64,000 bases of DNA from Paraburkholderia sp. PGU19 (GCF_013426915.1 NZ_AP023182.1:682001-746000), one strand, 5' to 3'; positions 44,806-56,139 are shown, counted from the first letter of the stretch. The notes: a model not told the origin generated them from the sequence alone. A program made the numbers and translations.

Positions 44806-44834
44806 ATAATGGATGAAGATATCGCCCTAGTCAA
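44806..44834 (-). promoter_or_regulatory. Sigma-70 promoter of the ohr operon
   Basis: On the minus strand, TTGACT (44834-44829) and CATTAT (44811-44806) are separated by 17 bases, a good -35/-10 pair. It lies 70 bases before the ohr ATG and is flanked by two ATCGCAT-type palindromes. The rest of the 428-bp gap 44737-45164 shows no gene. Confidence 0.6.
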
Positions 44835-44848
44835 TAGCAAAATAATTA

Positions 44849-44860
44849 ATCGCATGCGAT
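44849..44860. promoter_or_regulatory. Distal OhrR operator candidate
   Basis: ATCGCATGCGAT is a 12-bp perfect palindrome just upstream of the -35 box, sharing its half-site with the operator at 44782-44798. Two sites flanking a promoter would suit cooperative repression. Confidence 0.5.
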
Positions 44861-45164
44861 GCGTCGATAGCAAATGGGCGTTTTTGCCCCTCAAGGAGCG
44901 GCGCGGCAATTCCTGTATGTCATTGAATTAGCGAGATTTGTCGACATTTTCTGGGTATTGTCACTTCGATAGGGTCTATCGACGGGAAACGCTTGTCCGG
45001 CTTGGGCTGCTGGGCGATACCAGCCGACGCTGGTTGATTGAACAGGCAGCGAAAACTGGTTACGCGATTCGACGTACATGGCCTCGTCCCAAGCCAAAGC
45101 TGGGTGCAGCTCTTTAGGCCGGCTCATGTTTGAACGCGCACATGGCCAATGTCAATCGACGTCG

Positions 45165-46085
45165 TCACGACGGCATCCGCTTCAATTCATCGACGCGGGC
45201 ACGGTAGCTTCGAAGCAGGCAGGCCTTGTCGCCACACACATTGCGAGAATTGCGAAGCCATGCACGTTGATCATTTCGCAATCGGTCCTTGTTGGACGAT
45301 GCCTTCATCTTTTGGCCGTAGATTTCAGCCAATGTCTTGTCGACACGGGTGAGCTCCTCGTCCCCGCAGATGAGTTGCGCCTGAACTGATATGAGCTTGC
45401 CGCAATCCAGACTGTGCATCAGCGAAGCCTTCGTTTCGTATCGGGTTTCGAGCAGACCGGGCTTGCATAGCCCCTGCAGCGACTTGCAAGCGATGTCGCG
45501 CCCGACCCATGCCATGTTTTGTGCACCATAGCGTTTGACGAAACGATTGATGGCGAGCTGGCTTATCCCTCTTTGCATTGCATTTGCAGCGATTATTTCG
45601 TTGCAGAGCGAGTCCTCGACGTAGCTTCTCCCATGGCGCTGGTAGCAGCTGTGAAAGCCGAGCATCCCGGTACCGACGATGCTTCGGCGTTCCCCCGACG
45701 CGAACAGGATCGAAGCGCAAGCGGACGCGCACTTCGCGTTATCAGGGACGACGGTGTAGACGCGCACCTTATCCATCGCGTCGACGACCCGAAAGGCGGC
45801 CTCGACGTTACCTCCTGGACTACTCAAAACGAGGACGACGAGTCCCTCGTCATCGCGGTCGGCCATTCTGGCAAACGCCTTGAACTTCTCAGCATCACCA
45901 TCCTGGATCCTCCCTTCGGCGATCACAATTTTGCGCTGGACTTGTGGTTGGGCGTAGATCTTGAAATCCATCGCCGGCGCCATTCCGGGAAATAAAATCG
46001 CAGTGAGGCAAACGCACGAGAACAACCACCGGGCGGAGCGTTGTGCTCGCGTGTCCTTTGGCGGCGGGTGCTCAATGCTGCCCAT
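45165..46085 (-). CDS. Secreted ClpP-fold protein with C-terminal LprI-like (DUF1311) domain
   Basis: A 306-residue protein with a signal peptide (WLFSCVCLTAILFPGMAPA, cleaved near residue 38). Residues 50-190 resemble the ClpP/crotonase fold of periplasmic proteins: VVLVLSSPGGNVEAAFRVVD, KCASACASILFASG with a possible nucleophile S121, and GFHS with H145. Residues 235-300 match the lysozyme-inhibitor LprI N-terminal domain (TRVDKTLAEIYGQKMKA, NDQRAWLRNSRNVC), with paired cysteines. The ATG at 46085 follows GAGGAGAAG. A secreted protease-like domain joined to a lysozyme-inhibitor-like domain suggests a cell-envelope role; this is inferred. Confidence 0.75.
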   Translation of the reverse strand: MGSIEHPPPKDTRAQRSARWLFSCVCLTAILFPGMAPAMDFKIYAQPQVQRKIVIAEGRIQDGDAEKFKAFARMADRDDEGLVVLVLSSPGGNVEAAFRVVDAMDKVRVYTVVPDNAKCASACASILFASGERRSIVGTGMLGFHSCYQRHGRSYVEDSLCNEIIAANAMQRGISQLAINRFVKRYGAQNMAWVGRDIACKSLQGLCKPGLLETRYETKASLMHSLDCGKLISVQAQLICGDEELTRVDKTLAEIYGQKMKASSNKDRLRNDQRAWLRNSRNVCGDKACLLRSYRARVDELKRMPS

Positions 46086-46297
46086 GCACTTCTCCTCGGT
46101 AATGGGGGCTTTGCTGTCACGCAATGAACGAAATCGCGGCGTCGATCATCGCCATAAGAGCGGCCGCATACTGGTGCGGAGTAAACGCGCAAATATCGGA
46201 CTGAGGATGCGCCGAATGGCCGGTCATAGCCACACAATTAGGAGAGCATATTTGATGAGAATCTTCACTGAATCCGAAATTCTCCGGAGCTTGGGAA

Positions 46298-48538
46298 TCA
46301 GCTGGGAAGTTCCGCCGACTCACGCCGAATCATCTGCATCCGTAACGCGATGTCCACCATCATCCTGTTTTCGTGCTTGCGCAGGTCCATCCCGCTGAGC
46401 TGTTCAAACTGGTTGAGCCGGTAACGGACAGTTTTCTGATGTACATGAAGAGCAGACGCGGTGGATTGTAGCGAGCAGTCTGCGTCAAAGTATGTACGTA
46501 GTGTTTTCGCGAGTGCGTGATTGTGGCGCCTGTCATATTCCACGGCGTCACCAAGAATGGCGCCCACGAGGCCTTCGACGTCGCTGTCGTGGCGGATGGA
46601 CAGAAGAAGTCCCAATACGCCAAGCTCATCGGAGATCGCGACTTTCTCATCGCAGAACTTCGTGGCGGCGAGGAGGGCGATCGCGGCTTCGCGATGCGCG
46701 GCTCTGAAATCGCCACTTCCGCCACTGATGGAACTGACACCCCACACCGGGCTGAATCCAGCAACCCTGCCTGCGAGGTTCTCCCGGATGGCGTCCAGCA
46801 CGCGCCGGATCTCTTCGCTGGTCTTTCCGGAAATGAGCGCAATGACGAGGTTTCCGCGTACGGTCATGAGCCGCAAGCCGGCTGTTTCGAGGCCGCGAGC
46901 GCAGTAGTCGAGCGCGATGCGCCTGCTTCTTTCGGCGGCACCGGCATCCCATCCATCAGCATGCGCCAACACATCGAGCTGTTCGAGCGAGCAATGAAGA
47001 ATCCGGTGAGGTCCGTTGAGTTCGATTCTTAGCCCTTTCGCTCGTGCAACAGCGGCAAGTCTGACCTTGGGTTCGCCCTCGAGCAGATCCCAGAGGATCT
47101 CGCTGCTCACTTCGGCCCTGGCAAGCATCGCAGCGCGGCTCTCCAGATAGCTCAGCGCACATGCCATGACGCCTGAGCCTAGCGCCATGTCCGCTATCTC
47201 TCCCGGCTCGGTGTTGGAGACAATACATGCCCATCCGACTTTTTCTCCGGATACTGCAATCGGCTGCGCGCGGATCCAGACATCGTCCAGGCGTGCGCGT
47301 CGGTCGGATTGCGAATCATGAGGTTTGTGAAGTACCGTAGCGATCGCGGGTAGTAACGCGGCGATCTTCGGGCTGACAGGACACGTCGTCATGGGTTGCA
47401 TTTCGTCCGTGACGATGGCGACATCGGCGTCCGAGTAACGGCCGATCGTCCGGGCGATTCCGTCCAGGCCCTCGCCAGCCAGGATCGCGCCAATCATCGA
47501 TTGCTGGATTTCAGCGGACTGGCCAAAGGCACTGTTCTGGTTCTTTAGCTGCCGGTTAGCGGTTGCAAGCTGTTCGACCGCTAGCTGCTGCGTTTCATTG
47601 AGTTTCGCGTTGTGAATGGCGATCGCCACCAGGTCGGCGAGCGCCTTGATTCGTCTGACGTCGCGATCCGAGAATGTGGATTTCCTGCGCCGCCAGACTT
47701 CCAGCACCCCGACGACTTCATCGTGTACCTTGAGGGGGGCCGCGAGGGCGGAATACGCATGTTCCAGCCTGGCAAGATCCATGTAGTCCGGGCTGATCGT
47801 GTTGTCTCGGATGTATTCATCGACACGAACGGCCTCGCCGGTTTCGAATACCCGACCCGCCACACCGCGCCCCTTTTTCATGCGCAGCTGGGCAGTCTCG
47901 ACGCGCAGGTTACCCACGCAGCTTCGCATGACGACCTCGTTGCCCTCCCTGAGAAACACGCCGCAGATGTTGGAGGAAAGAAGGCGGAGTGTTTCGTGGG
48001 TCGCGCAGGACAGCACCTGGTTGAGCTCGCGTGCGGAGAGTGTTTCGCGCACCACGCTCTGCAACCCGCTGATCTCGTCGAGAGCAGCCACGACGGCCCG
48101 TCCCCGGCTCGCTGCAGACGACGCCAGGGTGAAAGCCGAAGCAAGGAGACGCAGGTGATCGAGTTGAGCGTCCGTCGGGACGAACCCGGGGAGGAAGATC
48201 GCCTCGGTGCCCGGTGACAGGGGAACGAAGCAGCCGTAGCTTCCGCACGACAGTTTGCTGTCATCCTTCAGGAGATCCTCAATACCTGACTCGAGGTACT
48301 GGCTGCTTTCACTACCCAGTGCGGACTGCGGAACCCACTCACCCTGTGTCCGTCTGAGCACGGCGGACGTTGAGACGCCCGTGCTGGCCCGTACAAGATC
48401 CAGCGCAAGATTCGTCACGGAGTCGGTGCCCTCGAGCACCGCGCCCGAGAGGGTGTCCAGCGCCGTTTGAAGCGAGAAAGCCGGCGGCCCGACCGCCTCG
48501 GCTGTCGCGGTGACCGCGTCGTCGTGCGAAGTGTTCAT
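46298..48538 (-). CDS. PucR/CdaR-type regulator with GAF domain
   Basis: A 746-residue transcription factor. A GAF domain lies at about residues 190-330 (FSDRDVRRIKALADLVAIAI closes it, and GVAGRVFETGEAVRVDEYI lies within). A central regulatory part follows, and the C-terminal PucR-type helix-turn-helix carries SLQSTASALHVHQKTVRYRL. The ATG at 48538 follows GGAG; an in-frame extension to 48607 is less likely. It is divergent from the operon of phosphotransfer and dehydrogenase genes, and the 21-bp dyad TTTTATC-N7-GATAAAA lies between them. It most likely activates that operon in response to a substrate bound by the GAF domain. Confidence 0.92.
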   Translation of the reverse strand: MNTSHDDAVTATAEAVGPPAFSLQTALDTLSGAVLEGTDSVTNLALDLVRASTGVSTSAVLRRTQGEWVPQSALGSESSQYLESGIEDLLKDDSKLSCGSYGCFVPLSPGTEAIFLPGFVPTDAQLDHLRLLASAFTLASSAASRGRAVVAALDEISGLQSVVRETLSARELNQVLSCATHETLRLLSSNICGVFLREGNEVVMRSCVGNLRVETAQLRMKKGRGVAGRVFETGEAVRVDEYIRDNTISPDYMDLARLEHAYSALAAPLKVHDEVVGVLEVWRRRKSTFSDRDVRRIKALADLVAIAIHNAKLNETQQLAVEQLATANRQLKNQNSAFGQSAEIQQSMIGAILAGEGLDGIARTIGRYSDADVAIVTDEMQPMTTCPVSPKIAALLPAIATVLHKPHDSQSDRRARLDDVWIRAQPIAVSGEKVGWACIVSNTEPGEIADMALGSGVMACALSYLESRAAMLARAEVSSEILWDLLEGEPKVRLAAVARAKGLRIELNGPHRILHCSLEQLDVLAHADGWDAGAAERSRRIALDYCARGLETAGLRLMTVRGNLVIALISGKTSEEIRRVLDAIRENLAGRVAGFSPVWGVSSISGGSGDFRAAHREAAIALLAATKFCDEKVAISDELGVLGLLLSIRHDSDVEGLVGAILGDAVEYDRRHNHALAKTLRTYFDADCSLQSTASALHVHQKTVRYRLNQFEQLSGMDLRKHENRMMVDIALRMQMIRRESAELPS

Positions 48539-48712
48539 CCGATTGCTCCACGGAGTTTCACGGGTCTTGTTGCGATGCAGCGCGACCGAATACGTGGTTG
48601 GCTCCACAGATTCCTGTATCGCCGACGATCGGCAGGCGTCCTATTAGCGTTTTCCCGGACGAGCCTCCTTGCGGTATCCCTGAGACATAAATGCGGCAGC
48701 AGTTTGCCGGTC

Positions 48713-48733
48713 TTTTATCTCTAAGGGATAAAA
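48713..48733. promoter_or_regulatory. Operator dyad TTTTATC-N7-GATAAAA, first copy
   Basis: A perfect seven-base inverted repeat with a seven-base spacer, in the 385-bp gap between the divergent PucR-type gene and the operon starting at 48924. A copy with one changed base is at 50985-51005, inside the operon. The rest of the gap shows no gene. Binding by the PucR-type protein is inferred. Confidence 0.6.
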
Positions 48734-48923
48734 CGGAACCCGTCTTGCTCCTGCACGGGCTATACGAGCGACGCCCGAGTGTGACTATGATTTCCTCAAC
48801 GGTCAGCCAGTCGCAGAACGCGTTCCGGACAGAGTTGCCTTTACTCCCGCAATCCGGGAGGGCAACGAAGGGGCGGGCTGACCTTAGGAGACGGGTGCGC
48901 GGTCTGCGGTGCGGAGAGGCATG

Positions 48924-49169
48924 ATGAAACGCTGTTCACTTCAGGAAGGCATCGACAAGTGGTTCTCGCCAACGCAACGCGCCCATATTCGCGTCACGCG
49001 ATTCCGCCAGAACGTGCTGGGCGGTCAGACCGGCGTCGTTGTGCGGCTGATGAGCACAACGGACTCGATCGAACTGCGCTTTTTCCGGCACGGTGATGGA
49101 ACATGGCGCCTGTTTCCGGCCAGCACATCGCGGCCAACGATGAATGCATCGGCCTGGCTCGCTGCCTGA
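48924..49169 (+). CDS. Small hypothetical protein
   Basis: An 81-residue basic protein: CSLQEGIDKWFSPTQRAHIR, then QTGVVVRLMSTTDSIELRFF and GDGTWRLFPASTSRP. It has a beta-rich pattern but belongs to no family I recognise. GGAGAGG precedes the tandem ATGs at 48921 and 48924; the second has better spacing. It is the first gene of the operon, 56 bases before the CrtC-like gene, so it is probably expressed with it. Confidence 0.6.
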   Translation: MKRCSLQEGIDKWFSPTQRAHIRVTRFRQNVLGGQTGVVVRLMSTTDSIELRFFRHGDGTWRLFPASTSRPTMNASAWLAA

Positions 49170-49225
49170 TCGTCAGGTAGCGGTCTCCCGGCAAAGGCAA
49201 ACGACTTTCAACAGACGGAGCGGCA

Positions 49226-50227
49226 ATGATCAAGGCTGAGGACGCACAGTTTCACGCGGCAGACGCAGACAAACCGAACTGGGCCGAGACCAACTACTTT
49301 GGTTTCTTTTCTGCAGAAGCGAACATCAACGTCGGCGTCTATGCGCTGTTCCGGCCAAACCTGGGCATCGTGAACTCGACAATCAGCATCAATTCGCGGC
49401 GCGCGATGACGCCGTGGCATGCCGATTACAACGACCTGCAGTCGCATCTACCCATCCCGGAGCCGCGCAATCTGCTGGACTACCGCCTCGCCAACGGCCT
49501 GAGCGTCAAATGCCTGGAGCCGAACATGGTCTGGACTATCGACTATGACGACGGTCAGCAGACGGAGATCCGCGTCAGGTATTCGGCCCTGATGCAGCCG
49601 TTCGACATTCACGATCCTGCAATGGACCCCATCGTCGCAGCCCAGAAGGAAGCGGGTAAATTCGCCTGGGGTACCGCTTACAACGGCCATTTCGACCAGA
49701 CCGGGCGCGTGACGGGATACATCGTGCTGCGTGGAAAGCGGTTCGAGATCGATTGCGTGTCGACGATGGATCACAGCTGGGGACCGCGCCCCGAACGCGG
49801 CGCGCCGAACATGAGCTGGCTGCACGCACACTTTTCGGAGCGCTTCGCAGTGCATTCCATCTTTTCGTTCGACGAGAACGAGGGGGGCAAGACGCTCTCA
49901 CTCAGCCATGGCTACGTGCTGCAGGATGGAAAGGTGTATGGCCTGAAGGCGGGAACCGGCAATACGATTCGCATGCACGACCGGTATCCCGAACACATCC
50001 AGCTGGCTGTCAGGGATAGCGCGGACCGGACCTGGGAGCTTCAGGGCGATGCGACGACCACATTCCCGTGGCAATGCTGGCCCAACATGGTCGCGTTCAA
50101 CACGCTGACGACATGGCGCTGTCAGGGCGAGACCGGGTACGGCGAAGTGATGGATTTCTTCGAGGTTCCGTCACTGACCCGGCTCAATAGCGAGCAGGTT
50201 CCGTCCGTCTCCGATAACAGGGGGTAG
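49226..50227 (+). CDS. Hypothetical protein, AttH/CrtC-like lipocalin-type domains suspected
   Basis: A 333-residue protein without signal peptide. Segments such as NYFGFFSAEANINVGVYALF, RFEIDCVSTMDHSWGPRPER and MSWLHAHFSERFAVHSIF recall the CrtC/AttH calycin-type barrels, where MDHSWG-like motifs are conserved. That fold binds hydrophobic molecules; some members hydrate or isomerise terpenoid double bonds. The match is from motif memory only. GGAG precedes the ATG. It is two bases from the HAD phosphatase gene, so it is translated with it. It may bind or modify the hydrophobic substrate of this cluster. Confidence 0.6.
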   Translation: MIKAEDAQFHAADADKPNWAETNYFGFFSAEANINVGVYALFRPNLGIVNSTISINSRRAMTPWHADYNDLQSHLPIPEPRNLLDYRLANGLSVKCLEPNMVWTIDYDDGQQTEIRVRYSALMQPFDIHDPAMDPIVAAQKEAGKFAWGTAYNGHFDQTGRVTGYIVLRGKRFEIDCVSTMDHSWGPRPERGAPNMSWLHAHFSERFAVHSIFSFDENEGGKTLSLSHGYVLQDGKVYGLKAGTGNTIRMHDRYPEHIQLAVRDSADRTWELQGDATTTFPWQCWPNMVAFNTLTTWRCQGETGYGEVMDFFEVPSLTRLNSEQVPSVSDNRG

Positions 50228-50229
50228 CC

Positions 50230-50934
50230 GTGTCGCTGCGCATGATCCTGTTTGACCTCGACGGAACACTCGTGCAGACCAGAGAGGCGTCGTGGCGCGT
50301 GTTTGAGAAGGTGAACCGGCGCTTTGACCTGGGCATCAATTCCGCTGAGGCGTTCTACGCATTGTCAGAAGGCAACCTGTTTGCGGGGCTTCGGGAGAAG
50401 TGTGGAGATGACGCGAGGGCGAAGGAGGTGAAGGACTATTTCTTCGACCTTCTGCTCAGCGAGTATCGCCCGCCCGTCATCCCCGGCATGCGTAGTGTCG
50501 TGCAATCCCTGGCCGCTCGATATCCGCTATCGGTTGTTTCGTCGAACGCGATGGGTGCGATACGCCATGTGCTGGATGACGCGAGTCTTACCCAGTGCTT
50601 TGGTCACGTCTTTTCTGGTGATGTCGAACCCGACAAGGAGCGGGCCATACAGAAGGTGCTGGGCGATCCGAGTTACGGACTGGGACGGCGGGGCACGCCA
50701 GGCTACGACGAGTCGGCCGGCAACCATACGGGCGATGTCGTGTTGATCACCGACACGATTGGCGACGTGAAGGCGGCCATTTCGGCGGGCGCACGCGCTG
50801 TAGGTGTGTCGTGGGGCATGCACTCTCCCGCGCAGCTTGAAAGCGCGGGTGCGGAATTCGTCGCGGTCTGGCCCGAGGAACTGCTGATCCATTTTCGCGA
50901 AGGCAGTTCCCAGGATCGCGCAGCACATCGCTGA
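50230..50934 (+). CDS. HAD superfamily phosphatase (phosphoglycolate-phosphatase-like)
   Basis: A 234-residue haloacid-dehalogenase-type phosphatase. Motif I is ILFDLDGTLVQT with D9 as nucleophile and D11 as acid; motif II is SVVSSNA, motif III the lysine in EPDKERAI, and motif IV LITDTIGDVKAA. A helical cap (VNRRFDLGINSAEAFYALSE) lies between I and II. GTG start two bases after the preceding stop. In a cluster that also encodes ATP-driven phosphotransfer proteins, it probably removes phosphate from a phosphorylated intermediate; scavenging of by-product phosphoesters is an alternative. Confidence 0.85.
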   Translation: MSLRMILFDLDGTLVQTREASWRVFEKVNRRFDLGINSAEAFYALSEGNLFAGLREKCGDDARAKEVKDYFFDLLLSEYRPPVIPGMRSVVQSLAARYPLSVVSSNAMGAIRHVLDDASLTQCFGHVFSGDVEPDKERAIQKVLGDPSYGLGRRGTPGYDESAGNHTGDVVLITDTIGDVKAAISAGARAVGVSWGMHSPAQLESAGAEFVAVWPEELLIHFREGSSQDRAAHR

Positions 50935-50984
50935 CGGGCCGATTCTGGCGATCGGATGAGAAATATCCTAAAGCAGATGATGCG

Positions 50985-51005
50985 TTTTATCCGTCAGCGA
51001 TAAAG
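50985..51005. promoter_or_regulatory. Operator dyad TTTTATC-N7-GATAAAG, second copy
   Basis: It repeats the 48713 site with the same half-sites and spacer length, one base changed. It lies in the 178-bp gap before the phosphohistidine-domain gene, 108 bases from the ATG at 51113, so an internal promoter under the same regulator is likely. Confidence 0.6.
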
Positions 51006-51112
51006 AGAAGGGAAGCAGGATTATCTAGGATTGAAACCGGATGGCAGTGGTTTGGATGTGACGACAACACTTGATTAAAGCGCACCGATGGTGCCGTCAA
51101 CAGGAGACAGCA

Positions 51113-51523
51113 ATGACCGTAGTTGCAGAAGGCTTTAACGCGTTCGAAACGGACAAGGAACCGACTGGGACAGTGATCTATCTGCACGATCCCCAGTCGG
51201 TAGTGAAGCTGATCACAAGCGGCAAGCTCAAGGATCACATCCTTCTCGTACGCGGTGGCACCACGACCTTCCTTGCGCCCGCGCTCTCGATGGGCGCCAT
51301 CGGTGTGATCACGATGTCGGGTGCGCCCGAGTCGCATCTCGGCATTCTGTCACGAGAATTCCAGATCCCCTGCATCATGACTGCGCACCTGAGCGGCAGC
51401 GACTCCCGGTATGAAGTCGGCAACACCGACCAGGCGCATTTCGACGAAATCGTCAGGGAACTCAGCGGCAAGCAGGTGACGCTGAAGTGCGCGAACGCCG
51501 AAGTCGGGCAGGTCGTTGTGTAA
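51113..51523 (+). CDS. Free-standing PEP-utiliser mobile (phosphohistidine swivelling) domain
   Basis: A 136-residue protein corresponding only to the swivelling domain of PEP synthase/PPDK. LLVRGGTTTFLAPALSMGAI and TMSGAPESHLGILSREFQIP fit the phosphohistidine loop, with H75 where GG-TSHA-ILAR proteins are phosphorylated; the usual Thr-Ser before His is Glu-Ser. The domain carries a phosphoryl group between active sites. As a separate protein it resembles split enzymes such as phenylphosphate synthase or alkylphenol kinases, where one subunit bears the phosphohistidine. CAGGAGA precedes the ATG; 29 bases to the next gene. Confidence 0.8.
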   Translation: MTVVAEGFNAFETDKEPTGTVIYLHDPQSVVKLITSGKLKDHILLVRGGTTTFLAPALSMGAIGVITMSGAPESHLGILSREFQIPCIMTAHLSGSDSRYEVGNTDQAHFDEIVRELSGKQVTLKCANAEVGQVVV

Positions 51524-51552
51524 TCCGACCGATAACTATCAAGGAGACGACA

Positions 51553-52971
51553 ATGGATCAGCTGCGAAAGAGCACTTACAAGAAGCGCTACGAAAAGGAC
51601 GATGACGGACTGCGCTTCCAGTCGCTGCTTTACACGGGCAACTACACGGACCTGCCCCCCGTACCGGACGGTATCGCGGGTGACCGCGAAATGCGGGCGC
51701 GCATGAAGACGGGTGTGCTTGAGAAGGTCACGCGCGAGGATGTGCTGAAGCCCGAGTTCACGATCGACGAACTGAACGACCTGAACAACTACTTCGCGTG
51801 GAATATCTGGGACGTGCTCGTCATGCGCGCCACGGAAGGCGTGTCGGGCATGATTCCGCGCCAGGAGTACGAGATTCTGGCGTTCATGCAGGAGTTCTAT
51901 CGCTACCCTGAGTTCATGCGCCTCATTACCGACCAGCTCGGTGCGCAGGGTGTGATGGACATCGGCGCCAGTGCACGTAAGGAAATCGGCACCAAGATCA
52001 ACTGTGTGCACGACTGGTGCCTGGGTGCCGTGGCGTTTGGCATGGGGCGATGCGGTCTCCTGGCGCTGGAAGCCATTGGTCCCGACGAGTACGTCGAAGA
52101 GAGCAACACCATCCTGAAGTTCGCACAGCGCGTGCTGTGGGGCAAGCGTCAGGACGGGTACATCCTGAATTCGCAGGACCGCTACCGCTGCCAGATCCAT
52201 GAGCCTGAGCTGATCGACCGGCTCGTGGGCGAAGTCGAGTACTTCGAGAACGAGTCCGACACCTACAAGCAGCTGACTGCGTTCAATGCGGCCGCCGAAC
52301 TGCTTGCCTTCTTTGACCACTACGACTGCCGGCTGGGGCTCGGCGATACGGGTCCCTACGAACTGAAGGACGGCAAGATTCTGATCATCCGCGATCTGTT
52401 CGTGAACGAGGACGTCTATCACTGGAGCGACGTCTGCGAGGGCCTGCCGCACTGCTTTACGCTCGCGCTTGTGATCGACCCGGAGCAGCTTGGGCTCGAG
52501 GAAATCCGCGTCAACGATATCTCGACGACCTTTACCGTCCCCAAGAACTACGTGCCAGCCATCTGTGGCGCGGCCGTGTTTGTTCGCGAAGCCTGGGACA
52601 CGCCGATGGGCGAGGTCTATCCCGTTGCGATCAAGGACCTTGAATCCCACCTCGACAGGATCAAGGACGCGACGTTCAAGCTGTACAAGAAAACCCTGAA
52701 GATGCCGCGGCGGGAGCTGTGTACGAACGGCATCTACAGCTACTACGTCGGCATGATCTTGCCTCACCTGCGCAAGGCCGGTCTCTACGATCACGTCAAC
52801 GAGAAGCTGAATTTCTGGGAACTGGACCAGCGCGTATCGAACTACTACTACGAGATCACGAAGCGCAATTTCGTGCAGTCGGTCGTGCCTCAGAAGATCT
52901 TCTCGGGACAGGGCTATCTGCCATTCTCGAAGCATGCGGACATCCGTCATTCGAAGTACGCCTGGCTCTGA
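51553..52971 (+). CDS. Unrecognised 472-residue protein of the phosphotransfer operon
   Basis: No known family is recognised. The product is soluble, acidic and rich in aromatic residues. It has long helices in the first part (EFTIDELNDLNNYFAWNIWD, QEYEILAFMQEFYRYPEFMR), cysteines near HDWCLGAVAFGMGRCGL, and a Tyr-rich C-terminus (QRVSNYYYEITKRNF). Conserved-looking charged clusters could form a binding site. AAGGAG precedes the ATG. Placed between a phosphohistidine domain and a PPDK-like protein, it may be the substrate-binding or acceptor-phosphorylating subunit; this is inferred from position only. A long antisense frame over it is an artefact of codon bias. Confidence 0.75.
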   Translation: MDQLRKSTYKKRYEKDDDGLRFQSLLYTGNYTDLPPVPDGIAGDREMRARMKTGVLEKVTREDVLKPEFTIDELNDLNNYFAWNIWDVLVMRATEGVSGMIPRQEYEILAFMQEFYRYPEFMRLITDQLGAQGVMDIGASARKEIGTKINCVHDWCLGAVAFGMGRCGLLALEAIGPDEYVEESNTILKFAQRVLWGKRQDGYILNSQDRYRCQIHEPELIDRLVGEVEYFENESDTYKQLTAFNAAAELLAFFDHYDCRLGLGDTGPYELKDGKILIIRDLFVNEDVYHWSDVCEGLPHCFTLALVIDPEQLGLEEIRVNDISTTFTVPKNYVPAICGAAVFVREAWDTPMGEVYPVAIKDLESHLDRIKDATFKLYKKTLKMPRRELCTNGIYSYYVGMILPHLRKAGLYDHVNEKLNFWELDQRVSNYYYEITKRNFVQSVVPQKIFSGQGYLPFSKHADIRHSKYAWL

Positions 52972-53038
52972 TGGCGCGATCTGACAGCACGCGGCGGAGC
53001 AGCTACACGCTCCGCCTGCATAACCCGGAGATACCTAA

Positions 53039-53614
53039 ATGTTGACGGAAACCGCATTCCTGGTCCTCAACGCGTTGTACCTGAAGAAGATGGCGAACTT
53101 CGCTGCACTGGTCGAGTGTGTACGACTGCCGGAGGCGGACGTGCAGGAAGCCCTGAACGCCGCGGTCGAAAACGGGCAGGCGATGGATCTGAGCGGTGAA
53201 TATCTGCTGGACGTGCCTGGGCGGCGCGCCGTGCTCAAATACTACAGTGAGATATACCTGCCCAAGCGCGCGGCAGTGACGGAGTGGTACGAGCGGTTCG
53301 AGACGTTGAACAGCCAGTTTCTGAAGCTTGTCAGCGAGTTCCAGACATCCGACGGTGACGCGCGGGTGCTGGCCCAGCTGATGAAGGTCGTCGGGCGTCA
53401 GATCACAGCGTTGCGGAAGATCGAGAGCGACATCCCCCGTTACGGCGTCTATGCGGATCGGTTTGCCACGGCGATCGAAAAGGTGGACCTCGGCGACAGG
53501 CCGTTCGTGACGAATCCCCGCGCGGACTCGATTCACAACATCTGGTTTGAATTTCATGAGGACATCCTCGCGGTTGTAGGTCGCCCGCGTGAAACCGTAG
53601 AGGATGTGCACTGA
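53039..53614 (+). CDS. Unrecognised 191-residue helical protein of the phosphotransfer operon
   Basis: No family is recognised. The sequence is predominantly helical (FLVLNALYLKKMANFAALVE, then AVTEWYERFETLNSQFLKLV), and the first 70 residues look like a small winged-helix module (LPEADVQEALNAAVENGQAM). It contains no metal or nucleotide motif. GGAG precedes the ATG, and the stop is two bases before the PPDK-like start, so the two are translationally coupled. It may be a small partner subunit of the phosphotransferase. Confidence 0.7.
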   Translation: MLTETAFLVLNALYLKKMANFAALVECVRLPEADVQEALNAAVENGQAMDLSGEYLLDVPGRRAVLKYYSEIYLPKRAAVTEWYERFETLNSQFLKLVSEFQTSDGDARVLAQLMKVVGRQITALRKIESDIPRYGVYADRFATAIEKVDLGDRPFVTNPRADSIHNIWFEFHEDILAVVGRPRETVEDVH

Positions 53615-53616
53615 AC

Positions 53617-56139
<2,523 letters not shown>

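Noticed and set aside
51235..52950. A 571-codon open frame on the minus strand opposite the 472-residue gene
   Set aside because: Long antisense frames are common in GC-rich coding DNA; the plus-strand gene has the ribosome site and operon spacing, and the antisense product has a shadow-like composition.
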